A DNA stretch of 64,000 bases, taken from assembly GCA_016508695.1 (NCBI GenBank), contig VNKQ01000004.1, positions 1,736,001-1,800,000 on the forward strand, written 5' to 3'. Within the stretch, counting starts at the first letter, position 1; every line of letters begins with the position of its first letter. Shown piece after piece: positions 1 to 10,722 of the stretch. Source of the stretch: Hyphodiscus hymeniophilus (taxonomy: Eukaryota > Ascomycota > Leotiomycetes > Helotiales > Hyphodiscaceae). Under the pieces are notes generated by a model. The model was not told the origin of the DNA. It ran no database searches and worked only from the letters and a program-made list of their open reading frames with translations. Both the position numbers and the translations under genes were made by a program.

Positions 1-351
1 CCGCGTTTCCCCACAAACTTTTTTTCTCCTCTTTCTTTGCCTTCGTCGACAACAAATTTTGTTCCATCAGACCTTCTTGAAGACAAGAAACAAATTCTCA
101 GTAACACAACCGAGTCTATCAACTTCTCTCGTCGCCAACCGGACAGGTTACAGATATCCTTTGCGAAGGGAATACTTTTTCTGATCGCGATCACTTTACC
201 ACTTCAACAAACGCGTCTTTTCTGCAGAGCAGAGAAACCACTTTTCGAACTCAATCACCTCACCTTCACTTAAGTCACCACCGCCTTCTGCAATCAATAT
301 CAAGAGACTTCACAGAAGGAAAAGAAGGTGCAGAAAGCTCTGAAGGCAAAT
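1..351 (+). promoter_or_regulatory. Probable 5' leader of the CCCH/2EXR gene
   Basis: This stretch is pyrimidine-rich (runs such as tttttttctcctctttct near the left edge), which is usual for fungal promoters and leaders. A 78-codon open frame at 37-273 has no family resemblance and is most likely untranslated leader. The window edge cuts off anything further upstream. Confidence 0.4.
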
Positions 352-2921
352 ATGGCCGAGGATTCAGTTCAATCGACCTGCGTGCTCTTCACTATTAATG
401 GTTTCTGCCCTCGTGAGACTCAAGGTGGCTTGTGTTTCGACAAGCATGACTGGCTCATGGGAGCTGAACAGTTGGCCATTATCAAGAAGCAGGAAGCTCT
501 CAATGCCATCAACAAGACTATGGTCGCCCCTGAGCCCACTCTTTCTGTCGAACAATTACCATCTGTCGTCGTTCACCAGGTCGCTATCAAGTCCGCCGCT
601 CCACAAATCACCGAGATTTCTTCCATTCTCCCTGCGCCAGAGGATTTGAAGGTTGACAACGATTACATACCAACCCCATTGGTATGTGCTATCTTCACTG
701 CTAATGGTGTGTGCCCTCGCGAGTACTTTGGCGGATGTCCGTACAAACATGATTTGTTCTTGTGGGCTGCTACATTGAAGATGAAGAAGCAAACGGCTCT
801 TGGCACCATCAACCTTGTGGCTCCAAACACCTCCACTCCTGTGGTCAAGACTGAACTTTGCGCTGTCATTTCCGATGTTACTCCCGGTATCGATGCTCAT
901 CTTGCCACTCCGAAGGCTTCTTCTGCCACAGCCAAACTTTCCGCTCCTTTGCTTTCATCAAATGATGCAAACATCGGTATAACTTCAGGTCCTCTGCCCC
1001 AAGCTAAAGATTTAACTTTGGCTCAAATGATCAACAACTCTATCAAGCTTGCTACTTCGCCACTTGCACCGAAGCATGGCAGCATCACTCAGATTAGCAA
1101 CCCCATCCGCCCTGCTGCTCCACGCACACAGAAGCAGACCAACATCACTCAAATGAACACCTCCATCAATGCCGCTGCTTCTCCGCGCAGACGCACAGGG
1201 AATGTTGTCCAGAGACGCGTCGTCTTGAGCCAGCGCAACTACTCATCCTCGGCCAACAATTCCCTCTCGAAGAACTCAGCTGTTAATCCATGGCAGACCT
1301 GGGATGCCGCGAAAGCTGACGAAGAGTTAAATGCCGAGCGTGTACGAAAGGCAGCACTTCCTCCGAAGTACGATGCTGCATCTTTGGTATACAACGATAC
1401 GTTTCGAGCAGTCACGGTCGACGAAGACGGAGTTCGAGTGAAGGATCCTCAATCTTCCGGTACCACAATTATCCCGCGCATCGATCCGTCATTCGTGGAT
1501 CCAAAGTCGAAGTCGATTATCACGGCTCCGGAGAAGCAGATCAACACTACTCAGATCACCAAACATATCGCTCAAGTTTCTGACAAGGGTCATCGACAGG
1601 CATGCAAGCCTGAGGAAAAGCCCAAGGTCCAGTTCGTGGCTTCTCCTCCCTTGGAAGACATTGACTTGGGTCACCCAGTCCAGCTTCCGGATACCAAATG
1701 GGCTCCGGAGAAGCAGATCAATACCACTCAATTCACCAAACAGATCGCTCAAGTTTCTGACAAGGGTCATCGACAGGCAAGCAAGCCTAAGGAACAGCCC
1801 AAGATCCAGTTCGTGGCTTCTCCTTCCTTCAAAGATATGCACTTGGGTCACCCAGTCCAACTTCCGAATATCAAATGGGCTCCGAACCTCCCAACCCTCA
1901 GCGTCACTCTTGGTCCCGGTCCCCCTAGAGCGCTGAGTTCCAAGGAGTCTAACACCTTTACTGTTGAGGAGCATCTTGCTCGGAAGCAATGGGACAAAAT
2001 GGACAGCCCGTGGGAAACATGGGGTCGTGGCGCATACAACGATGAGGATTATCAGAAAATCATTGCACCATTCGTTCATGAACTCGAAGTTGATATAGTT
2101 TCAAAGGAGTTCTTGGAGCAAATCCTTGGTGGTCCGAAAACAAACTCGGCACCGGGAGCAGCTACGACTTTCCCCCAGTTTCGTGTGCTCCCAGCAGAGC
2201 TGCGCCGTAAGATTTGGCGGTATGCTATACTTGCGGATGAAAATACTTGTCGCCTCGGATTTCAATACGATCTGGAAAACACTGGTGCCTATCACGCTCG
2301 TATAAGCAACCAAAAGTTTGTTTCTCTTACTCCCTCGCCTAGGTTTTGGTTAGTCTGTATGGAATCCAGAATCATGTGTGTGGAATTACGGTCTCATCCC
2401 AGACTATTTCGCACGCTGAAGCATAGAGGAAGATCTTACTTCAGTCCCAAGAACGATCGTCTCTTTTTGCACCCCAGCACCTCTCAAGTATGGACCAGCG
2501 TAAGTTCATCGACACTCATTCCTAGCCGAGCTATTGCTAATTACCGCTTCAGATGATCAACTCCATGCATCCAACTGAGAGAGCGATGGTTGAGCGACTG
2601 GCTGTTCCCTACCAGCATCTCATCCAGGGTGACGAAAAAGTTATTGGAGACGCCATATGTAGAGGGTTTGTGAACTTGAAGGAACTCACACTTGTTGCTA
2701 GCGATGCCAAAGGCGAACTTGGGGTCGCGATCAAATCGACACCCTGGCCCAAAATGCAGGTGTGGATAAAGAATATCTGGTACAACAACCACAAGCTCAA
2801 CCAGCCTCGTGCTCTCAAGGCACCTTCCCTTCATCTGGAGTTGATACCCGCCCACAAGGCTCATCACTGGAAGCTCGACCACGCCTCCTGTTGGTTTTCT
2901 ACCTCTGTCACGCTTTATTGA
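352..2921 (+). CDS. CCCH-like zinc-finger and 2EXR-domain protein
   Basis: Two exons, 352-2499 and 2553-2921, are joined across a 53-bp intron that starts gtaagt and ends cttcag; the phases match. The ATG at 352 is the first in-frame ATG before the first finger. Two zinc-finger-like blocks begin at residues 10 and 112, with spacing C-X8-C-X7/8-C-X3-H. That is longer in the middle than the common C-X7/8-C-X5-C-X3-H, so zinc binding is likely but not certain. A disordered, Ser/Pro/Thr-rich middle contains a 59-residue segment repeated twice. From about residue 607 the sequence FPQFRVLPAELRRKIW opens a 2EXR-type domain, common in Leotiomycetes and of unknown biochemical function; the intron lies inside it. 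An RNA-binding role is a guess from the fingers alone. The exon structure is well supported; the function is not. Confidence 0.8.
1525..1878 (+). repeat. Intragenic tandem repeat, 2 x 177 bp
   Basis: Two adjacent 177-bp copies (1525-1701 and 1702-1878) encode 59-residue units that start APEKQINTTQ and end near KWAP. The start of a third copy (gctccg) is visible at 1879. Most differences are scattered substitutions, and the period is an exact multiple of three, so the reading frame is kept. Confidence 0.9.
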
Positions 2922-3663
2922 GTAATTGGACTCTTCTGATGGAAATTGCAATTAAGTTGGATGATGGCAATATACTGGTATGGATATGAGCGATGAATGA
3001 TGCGGGGGTACAAGAAATAGATGTGGTGTTATGAGATTGTACGCACTTCCACCCTGGCCTTCACTGATTGGGAAGATGGTTGCCTCTTTGTATTACACCT
3101 CTCTCAATATGAAAAAAATGTTCACTGATCGTGGGCCTTGCAATGATACTGTGATTTGAGTTGCCAGTTGCCAGTTGCTTAATGCTTTATTGAGATCCCT
3201 TAACCACCTTCCCCAACCAGCGAGACCACGGCTCAACCAAATCATGTAAATCGAAACCGCTTAGACCTGTTGATGTATTTGCATTCTTTCCAAGATTGTT
3301 AAATAGCCTGAAGGCCTTCGACTCACGTAGCTCGCAACGGAATCGCACGGAGACGGATTATCGGAACATTTGGGACGAGAGCGCGAGATGCCTGCATGAC
3401 GAGGATGGCTTAGGTTGTCTGAGATAATTAAGTGAAACGATTGTCTCGAAGTTCGCTGAAAAGCAGCCATTTAGATGAGTAGGTAGATGAGTGGAAGGTT
3501 TACGATTTTATTCTTCGTGTCTACTATTTCCGTGGAGTTAATATGCTCTGGGCACCTTCTATGATACAGTACAATATGATGCTTCCGTATTACATCCGCT
3601 TGGAATCTTCAAGAGACAAGACCTTAACCTCCTCCACTCTACAGCACAGCAGCATTCCGAGGA
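2922..3663. other. Intergenic, convergent 3' ends
   Basis: This 742-bp gap separates two convergent genes. I see no supported gene. A short direct repeat (gttgccagttgccagttgc) lies near 3161-3179. The rest is presumably 3' untranslated sequence of both neighbours. Confidence 0.4.
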
Positions 3664-5086
3664 TCAAACCCCACAGCCATCCAACCACGCTCCGACAATC
3701 TTCTCCTCTGTCCCAGCTCTAGCTCCAAGCATTTCCACCTGCACCCGGTCTTCGGAAGCAGCATGAGGATCGGTTTCCTCATCCCACATCACCCGATCCT
3801 TGAACTCATGCAGAACAACACTCCTTCGCATCAGCCTTGCCATTTCCTCTGACTGGGCAACACGCTCATCCTTCCCTACATCTCCCTCCAAGGCGGCATG
3901 TGGAGTTTTCGAAACCTCTCCCTCTGATCTTCCAACATCGACGAGTGAAGTGCAGAGGAAGAGACTGCGAGGTATTCTCAACCCTGAATCTTTAGGCGGG
4001 AATTTCATGTGCGAGGAGCGCACCAATTCTTGCTCCTCCAATTTTCCCTCTTTCGGAGCTTTCTTGTCTTTCTCTTCTGCGCAAGCCGTGGCGGGTAAGG
4101 TGTCGAATTCTGCGGATCTCAAGGCGGCATATTCGGCGTCGGAAAGGGAGAGCGGTTCTATATCTACCGACGATGGCTCATACCCTGGGAAGAAAGGAGA
4201 ACGAGGTATGGCGACGGCAGGGGTACGAAAGAAGAGGACTGGGGAGGCGAAGGCGTCGAATGCGTATGCGGGCCGGGTGAAGAGGTGGGGTTTTAGAGAG
4301 TGGAGGGTTTGCAGTGTCCATGGCTCTGAGACGAGGTCTGTTACAGGATTCATAGCACTTTGAGTTGGTGACGAGGGGGATGGGGACGTTGATGAGTGAA
4401 AAGTTGGGGGTGGGGAAGAGGTGGCGATATTTGTCCAGTCGTAGATCCCGTTGAGGGCTATCAAACCAGCAATAGGGAAGGTGACGGTCTTGGAGGATCG
4501 GCTTTCGGTCAGCGCCAGGGAGGTTGCCAGTGTCCCGCCTAAATGAGAGCCGTAGATAATAAGGGGGCGTGGAGGTATCTTGGATCTCGGAGGCTCGGTG
4601 GAGTATGGGGAGCGGAGACGAGAGCGTGGAGATGGAGGAGGTGTGTAGTAATCATCTTGGGGATCCGATGTTGCACTAGAGGATCGAGAGGGTAGATAAT
4701 GGTTTGTGAGCCATGTGTAGGCGTACAGCGTGTCGTGGAGGGGTGTAGGAAATGGATGGGATGTTGAGATGCTGGTGAATGGTGAGGCATTGGTCGGGTC
4801 CGAGAGGGACTTTTTGGGAGATGAAAGATGGCTCCAGCGGTAGTTTATTGCTGCCAGAGGGTGTGAGCTCAGGAACGATGGAATTGGGGGATGTGTATGA
4901 CGAAGGTGAACGCCGGTGGGAGGGAGGTAGATGATTAGAGGCCGACCTGGAGAGTTGAGCAGGTGGGAGCCGTGGAGACTGGACCGATGTTAGATTGAGC
5001 TGTAGTAGAGACTTTGGAGTGAAGGGGAGTGTATCTATTGCTGTGCAAGAGCGTAGGCACTCGAACACGATGAGTAAACTCGACAT
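3664..5086 (-). CDS. Alpha/beta-hydrolase-fold protein lacking the usual serine
   Basis: The main exon runs 4978 to 3664 and encodes about 438 residues. Strand beta-5 plus the nucleophile elbow reads LIIYGSHLGG. Aligned to the classical G-x-S-x-G elbow, the nucleophile position is His, not Ser. Upstream lies RPLIIYLPP, a beta-3-like strand without the HGG oxyanion motif. The exon has no in-frame ATG before the fold and is preceded by a stop, so a short 5' exon is needed. I propose ATG at 5086, a donor gtgcct at 5060 and an acceptor at 4979, with branch site ctaac 12 nt before it; the donor is weak, so this exon is tentative. Fungi have families of such hydrolase-like proteins, and activity cannot be assumed. 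The C-terminal third is charged and poorly ordered. Confidence 0.65.
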
Positions 5087-6466
5087 TGTCTGACAGTCTG
5101 GGTCGAAAGTCCTCAAGCTGAGCCGTTCAGACTTAGTGAGCGTTTGGGAAAATTCAAACTCGTACGAGGAATGAGAACCACCTGAGCATAGGTAGACGTG
5201 ACGTTTTGAGTGGTTCAGATTTGGCCAAAGTGATGTTTTGAGGATATATGAATGCCATAAGGAGAATGATAACATCACGTGATACTACCAACCCAAAGCT
5301 CGCACTATTTTGTCCATGGGCTACTGGCTCAACTACCTCCATCAAGAGACACAAAGAAGGAAAAGAACGTACTCCACCAAAACACATCCCGAGGAGCCAC
5401 AGGGAATATCAAATGATTCAATATCATGTGACGAGGAAGAATACAACCTTGTTCCACCCTTGATATTGCAGATAAGGGACCCTTTTCGATCCAGGGACCG
5501 ACAGGCCGCCGTCAAACCCCACGACCACGATGATTCGCAGCAGCGTCGAGGGAACTTCATCGCCATCTTCATCTTCATTTGGAAATGCATTGTGATGCAA
5601 TCGACGCAGGCGGAGTATATCTTGACCGTGTCGTCGCGGCCCTGCAGTCACGACGTACGCAGTCCAGTGAGATTTCCGTGTTTCCGCCTCCCCTCAAATA
5701 GCACCCAATCCGAGAGCAGATCATACGAGCCTTACGAGCCGTTGCTGACTGAGCAAACACGGCGAGCTGCAGCTTCCAACGTACGGAGCGCAGAAGAAAT
5801 AAATGATGGGAAATTCGCTTTCGCACCCACAGCCTACAGGCACCAGAGACAGAGGGACGAAACGAGATGATGGCATGTCACTGCGATGCCTGCTGTACGG
5901 AGTCATGCTGCGCGCGGATTACCGTGTCTGGCGAGCCCCAGGGCTGGCGAATGGGGCCCCGGGTGAATGAGGTTGGCGTTTTATCGCGCAGCGTCCTGAT
6001 TTGGTGGATCAATTGCACTGGAGTCTGGACGGAGTAGACGCGGCCATGTGCTCAAAGAGGCAATATCGTCGCTATCATCGCTGAGGACTTGAGTGATTTG
6101 AGTTGGATATGGATCATGGAGGGGGCATGCAATGCATATTCTCCAAGCACCCGCCTACTCGTACTCTCGCTCGACTCAAAAAGCGCCGTATCTGGCTATG
6201 TATGGGGCGTGTTGTCGACCTGTCAAACTGTCACGCTGTCACTGTGTCAGCTGACAGCGTTGATGCCAAGTTCTCGAAGCAGGAGTCTTGTCCTTGTGGT
6301 GTCGGGGGTTGGACTGCAAAGGTGGAGGGTGGAGCTGTCTTTGTGTTTCTCCACCAGGGGACCAAGGCTCTCACAAAAGGGGGGGTTCATTTACCGAAGG
6401 ATCCTCTCACAGTCCCGCTCACAAAATAGGGCCAACCAAGGAAGGGGCTGTACGGAGGTATCCCAT
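5087..6466. other. Intergenic, no gene seen
   Basis: Open frames in this 1.4-kb region overlap on opposite strands, lack family resemblance and look like chance. The left end holds the promoter of the minus-strand hydrolase. The right end abuts the target duplication of the MITE-like element. Confidence 0.4.
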
Positions 6467-6474
6467 TACTTTTA

Positions 6475-6515
6475 GGGATGAGCTATTTCAACTCCAATGC
6501 CGGCTATTTCAACTC
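6475..6515 (+). repeat. Left terminal inverted repeat (41 bp)
   Basis: Exact reverse complement of 6796-6836. It contains CTATTTCAACTC twice, separated by CAATGCCGG. The match stops after base 41, where the two inner sides diverge. Confidence 0.92.
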
Positions 6516-6698
6516 CACTAGTCCCTACTAGTTGTATACACCGTAGTACGTGTAGTAACTTTGCGCCCGTGCGAGAATATCAAAACTATTACTATTATCT
6601 TTGATATTCTTCTTAAAGTATAACAAATATATTTATAAGAAATTACATATAAAAGATACCCCTATGCGGGGGCTCTCACTGCCCCCTAGCCCCCCGGG

Positions 6699-6725
6699 AC
6701 TAACCCTAACCACTAACCCTAACCC
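6699..6725 (-). repeat. Interstitial telomere-like CCCTAA motifs
   Basis: The top strand reads ctaaccctaac, then cactaaccctaaccc: two short TTAGGG-type blocks on the bottom strand, inside the MITE-like element. Filamentous fungal telomeres are usually TTAGGG arrays. Here the tract is only about 27 bp and interrupted. Confidence 0.6.
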
Positions 6726-6795
6726 GCTGTGTTTTAGTAGAGAAAGTATCTCTAGGCACGTGCCTTTCTAGGTGTACGGTGGGTGTACCCCCTAA

Positions 6796-6836
6796 GAGTT
6801 GAAATAGCCGGCATTGGAGTTGAAATAGCTCATCCC
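6796..6836 (-). repeat. Right terminal inverted repeat (41 bp)
   Basis: Exact reverse complement of 6475-6515. It is followed directly by the second copy of the TACTTTTA target duplication. Confidence 0.92.
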
Positions 6837-6844
6837 TACTTTTA

Positions 6845-8002
6845 GTCCCGAGTCCCCAACGCCCAAGTTCCAACACGTGCGGGTCCAATCGACCAACAAC
6901 GAACCAACGAACCCACTAGAAAGCCAAAAGGATGATTATGGTCAAGCGAATTTACCGATACTTGAAGGATTGAAGGATTGAAGGATTGAAGGATTGAAGA
7001 GTGCAGTGCAGTGCAGCGGAGCGCTGCGCACACAAACTGGGCTGGGCATACATCAGCCCGCAGACAATGCCATCCTCGTCCATACAGTACCTACCTAGGT
7101 ACCATATTCCGTGGACTGCCTCTTGTAGATTAGACTGGACTTTGGTTCGAGTCAGTTGGAACTTGGAACCGAGACGGGGACGGGTGTGGTGGCCGAAATT
7201 CACTACTGTTACTGTTAGACTGTCACCCCATCAATCCATCCACCAAGATCCCCTCCATTGTCTGGGAAATCTGGTCGATCCCATCCCATCTATCGCATTC
7301 TGCACACAAAAAGACGGCACCAGATAGACCCCGCCTCCTCACCTCGAATACATTGTGCCTCATAACCAGAAACGCCGTCCTACTTAACCCTACTAATTCT
7401 TCCCCCAATCTTTGATATTTAATAAACCCCCAAGTAATTAAACCAGAAAGTGAAATATTTGCACAACCCATAATTTAAAGTTACCGTACTTACTCCTTTC
7501 CTTCTTGGTGCGGCGAACCCCTGATTGCTGGCTGGCTGTCAGACCCCCGATCCGACCTGGAAGCGATTAGCATCTCGACTACGCCTCTTCTGCCACGACC
7601 ACTTCCAGAGCCCTTCAGCTCCTGTTCTTGTACATCCACTTCTTCTTCAGCGACGACACAATCGACCTTTGATCCTCCTCTTGCTTTCCTCATGATAATT
7701 CTTGTTTAATATTTGACGTCAGGAAACCTTAGTTGGTCCTGTACAATTGCCGTGAGTTGAGAGTGGCTGTGTTATTGACCTGAGTGAACCTAATTATTAG
7801 CCAGGAAAGGCGTACGATCCTTCAGGCGCACAGCCCTCTCCCGATAAAAGACCGTATCTTTCGACTTTCTCATATCACTGATTCATGGCGTCGAATCAAT
7901 AACATACTATCACGACTGTTTTTTTTTTTGCACGGCCGACGAGCGACGACCGAAAAGGGGGAAGGACCGGCGACTTCGATTCTATAACTTGGCTGTCCCA
8001 AT
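6845..8002. other. Intergenic with minisatellite
   Basis: No gene is seen. The region holds an 8-bp minisatellite (6963-6999) followed by three GTGCA units. Its right part is the presumed promoter and leader of the glycosyltransferase, including a T run at 7920-7929. Confidence 0.4.
6963..6999. repeat. Minisatellite, TGAAGGAT x 4.6
   Basis: Four perfect 8-bp TGAAGGAT units and a partial fifth are followed immediately by gtgcagtgcagtgcag. Confidence 0.9.
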
Positions 8003-9892
8003 ATGGCAAAGAAAACTTGCGCAAGGAATGTGTTTGGGGTACTGCAGAGTGTACTGGCTGCAGCTGTGCTCTATGGGGTCCTTTATGTTGCCGTGCTGGT
8101 TTACCAACGGGGGTCGTTCCCCAAAATCGCTGCAGAGCTACACAAAGGCCACTCCGACAAATCACACCCTGGATCACCGTTGGACAGTCTAGTTGGGGCT
8201 GGTTTCCCAATGCCGCCCAGCAAGGTGAAGGTCGAGAAGATCAATGCCAATGCGAATTGGTTCAATAGACCCGAAAGCCTGGTCGTTCCAAACGATAACT
8301 ACATGGGCAAGAGACCGAGCATCGATGTGGTGGCTAATTTAACGAAGCTAGTGGAGGAGTGCAGAGGGTCTTACGAGAACATTGAGAAGATGCCATATGT
8401 CTACGACTGTTTAAAGTTTTTGGAAGACGGCGAACACGAATACTACTACACCCCACCCGAAGGTGAACGAGCGAGCGAGCAACCTCCGAGACTCGCAGAG
8501 TATCTGAACTCGGATGGGAACGACAACACTCTTGAGGTGTATCCCTCATACAAGCCTGTTACGAAGACTTCGATGGGACAATGCAATGGCCCTATCGTAC
8601 CTCATCATGTCTACTGGACAGGAGCTGCAACCTGGCGAGTCGAGCTGTTTATCAAAAGCCATCTACACACACAAAACCTGCCATGCGTGCGATTATTCCT
8701 TTGGCTGGATGGAGATCGAGACCCAAATGCGGTGGATAAGATGTTAACGTCAGATCCTCTCTTCGCACGGTTTCTACCCTTCGTCGAGCGAGGAGATATC
8801 ATCATGAAGACCTGGAAATTCCCATCCAGGATACCCTTGCCGCCGGGAGATAATACAGATGGAGTGGGATATTACAAGACCCCTGGGAAACCGAATTCGA
8901 AAAACGAGAGCATTGTTGCAGATGGGCTCATTCGGGACGGAAACAATCAGGAATGGCTGGTCTTGACTGAGAAGCAGATGACTTTCTTGCCAGTTGCGGT
9001 CTCGGATGCTGTCCGATTCGTAGTTTTACACATCTACGGAGGAGCCTATTTTGACATGGATGTGGTGATTCTACGAGATATGCGACCACTTTTGATCGGA
9101 GAACAGCACACATTCGCCGAACGATGGGGTGGACACCCAGCCCCTGGAGAGTACAACACCGCAATCATGTCTCTCTCCGCGAACTCATCTATGTCCTCCT
9201 ACCTTCTCCGCGGGGCTGTTCGAATGGGCCTCAACTTTCATCCTCGCATCGTGGGCGTAATGGCGGTTAAAGACAAACGTAACCAAGAATTACACATGCT
9301 GGAAACAGCAGCTTTCGATCCTATCTGGTCTGAATTCGATCATGACATGTTAGGGAAGTGTACAGTACCTTGCATGCACGATTATGGGCAGGTGTTTAAG
9401 AGCAAGAACGCCTTCCCGTTGAAAGACGAATGGGATGCTTACAATGGGCCACAACTGGAAGCCAAACAAGTCAGCCGAGGACACTTCTGGGACATGAGAG
9501 GGCAGTCTGAAGAGGCTGTTGAAGAGAGGGCAGTCAAGAAGATTTCAACAGAGGTGTATGACCGCGACATCCTGAGCAAGGCGGAGTACAAGATCGAGGA
9601 GGACAACTACCCACCCACGAACCGGACCATGGAGCATTTCTTCCGCGGCGCGTGGACATACCATGTTCATAATCAGGTAAGCACCTTATGCCCGTCGGAT
9701 AAGGCTGTATTGCGAGTATGTAAACTAACAGGGCCGAAACAGTGGCTCAAGAACCCCGAACCCTCATCATGGCTTAACGTCATCCAACGCGCACATGACG
9801 GCTTCTTCTCTTCCGGCCGCAAGAATCCCTATGGCGAGAAATGGGACGGTCCCTCAATCGCCCCTTACGAAGTGTCCTGGGAATACACATGA
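8003..9892 (+). CDS. Type II membrane glycosyltransferase with DXD motif
   Basis: The ATG at 8003 opens a protein with a hydrophobic segment at about residues 12-34 and a lumenal catalytic domain, the layout of Golgi type II transferases. PHHVYWTG starts the sugar-nucleotide-binding fold, and GGAYFDMDVV carries the metal-binding DXD at residues 351-353. This fits the GT32-like group with the DXD sugar-binding region; the exact sugar is not readable. A 66-bp intron (9677-9742, gtaagc...aaacag with branch site ctaac) is very likely: removal joins HNQ to WLKNPEP and gives exons 8003-9676 and 9743-9892, 607 residues. The intron is a multiple of three and has no stop, so an unspliced transcript would encode a 629-residue form. 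Confidence 0.85.
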   Translation: MAKKTCARNVFGVLQSVLAAAVLYGVLYVAVLVYQRGSFPKIAAELHKGHSDKSHPGSPLDSLVGAGFPMPPSKVKVEKINANANWFNRPESLVVPNDNYMGKRPSIDVVANLTKLVEECRGSYENIEKMPYVYDCLKFLEDGEHEYYYTPPEGERASEQPPRLAEYLNSDGNDNTLEVYPSYKPVTKTSMGQCNGPIVPHHVYWTGAATWRVELFIKSHLHTQNLPCVRLFLWLDGDRDPNAVDKMLTSDPLFARFLPFVERGDIIMKTWKFPSRIPLPPGDNTDGVGYYKTPGKPNSKNESIVADGLIRDGNNQEWLVLTEKQMTFLPVAVSDAVRFVVLHIYGGAYFDMDVVILRDMRPLLIGEQHTFAERWGGHPAPGEYNTAIMSLSANSSMSSYLLRGAVRMGLNFHPRIVGVMAVKDKRNQELHMLETAAFDPIWSEFDHDMLGKCTVPCMHDYGQVFKSKNAFPLKDEWDAYNGPQLEAKQVSRGHFWDMRGQSEEAVEERAVKKISTEVYDRDILSKAEYKIEEDNYPPTNRTMEHFFRGAWTYHVHNQVSTLCPSDKAVLRVCKLTGPKQWLKNPEPSSWLNVIQRAHDGFFSSGRKNPYGEKWDGPSIAPYEVSWEYT

Positions 9893-10722
9893 GCAATAAT
9901 CCTCCAATCAAAAACTTCGTTCCTCTTATCATCACTCGGGAACGGCGACACTTACTCGATCACATATTCACGACTGCGTACATAGCATGGGTATAGAAGT
10001 ATTATAGACGGCATTTCTGGCGACGGGCTGCATTTTCATTGAAAATGGTCCGCAGAATATTAGGGATATAGCAGTGGAGAACCAGGTATAATACTGGCTC
10101 ATTGCAGGCGTTTGGAGTGCGAACTCTTGATACTGGCGTTTATTTGGCTTTGAAGACTGTGCAGGATTTCTGCGCAGATGCCATAGGACCATGAGAAGAG
10201 GAGGCGAGAAGAGAAAGGTGGTGAGGTTGAGCAGAAGCTGTATACCCATGAATTTAAAAAACAACGTTCCATACTACATCCTATCCTTCCTGAGATTCCA
10301 TCACGCAAAGCCCCTTTTCTCGAGAGCCAACAATCCTACGGCCTAGTGACCATAAGAATTGAGTATTTGAGAGAGGAAGACGCAGTGAACCTGTTGGAAC
10401 GTAGAAGTGGCGCGGAGAACAGGATGCAGCCTCAATCACCACAACAAATCATAAGGTTTTTTTGAAGCGGCTTACTTTAAGAGCAAATAAAGATCTCAGA
10501 CCAAGTTGTCGCCTCAGAAGTTATTGACCATGTCTCGGGTAATTCCCGGACGCCATCTCCTCCCGACCCGTAATAGGAGAGCTGAACCATGAAATTAACT
10601 TTCCTCACTCATCTTCCTTAAGTCATACATTTGTTTGTTCTAATCTCTTTAATGGTTTTATCTAATCTCGGACTCATCTTACCAAGCCATTCTACTATCT
10701 ATACCACAAGGTCAACAACCAA
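9893..10722. other. Intergenic, no gene seen
   Basis: This 830-bp gap lies between two plus-strand genes. It should hold the 3' end of the glycosyltransferase gene and the promoter of the amylase gene. A short hydrophobic frame starting at an ATG near 10652 is out of frame with the amylase, and I found no workable splice from it. Confidence 0.4.

Larger units (their letters stand above)
6467..6844. mobile_element. MITE-like element, hAT-type ends
   Basis: The element proper is 6475-6836 (362 bp). Its ends are perfect 41-bp inverted repeats, 6475-6515 and 6796-6836, starting GGGATGAGCTATTTCAACTC. It is flanked on both sides by the same 8-bp sequence TACTTTTA (6467-6474 and 6837-6844), the target-site length typical of hAT transposons. 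The inverted end contains two direct copies of GCTATTTCAACTC, which could be transposase-binding subrepeats. The interior encodes no transposase, so the element is non-autonomous. A telomere-like block lies inside at 6699-6725. Perfect ends and perfect duplication suggest a fairly recent insertion. Superfamily assignment rests on the 8-bp duplication; the terminal bases are not the common CAGGG. Confidence 0.88.

Noticed and set aside
37..273. 78-codon frame at the left edge
   Set aside because: Pyrimidine-rich leader DNA with no protein-like pattern.
1489..2079. 196-codon minus-strand frame with internal repeats
   Set aside because: It is the antisense of the 177-bp repeats in the CCCH/2EXR gene.
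10652..10722. Possible signal-peptide exon for the amylase
   Set aside because: The frame does not join the amylase frame, and the only local donor/acceptor pair would give an intron of about 20 bp.
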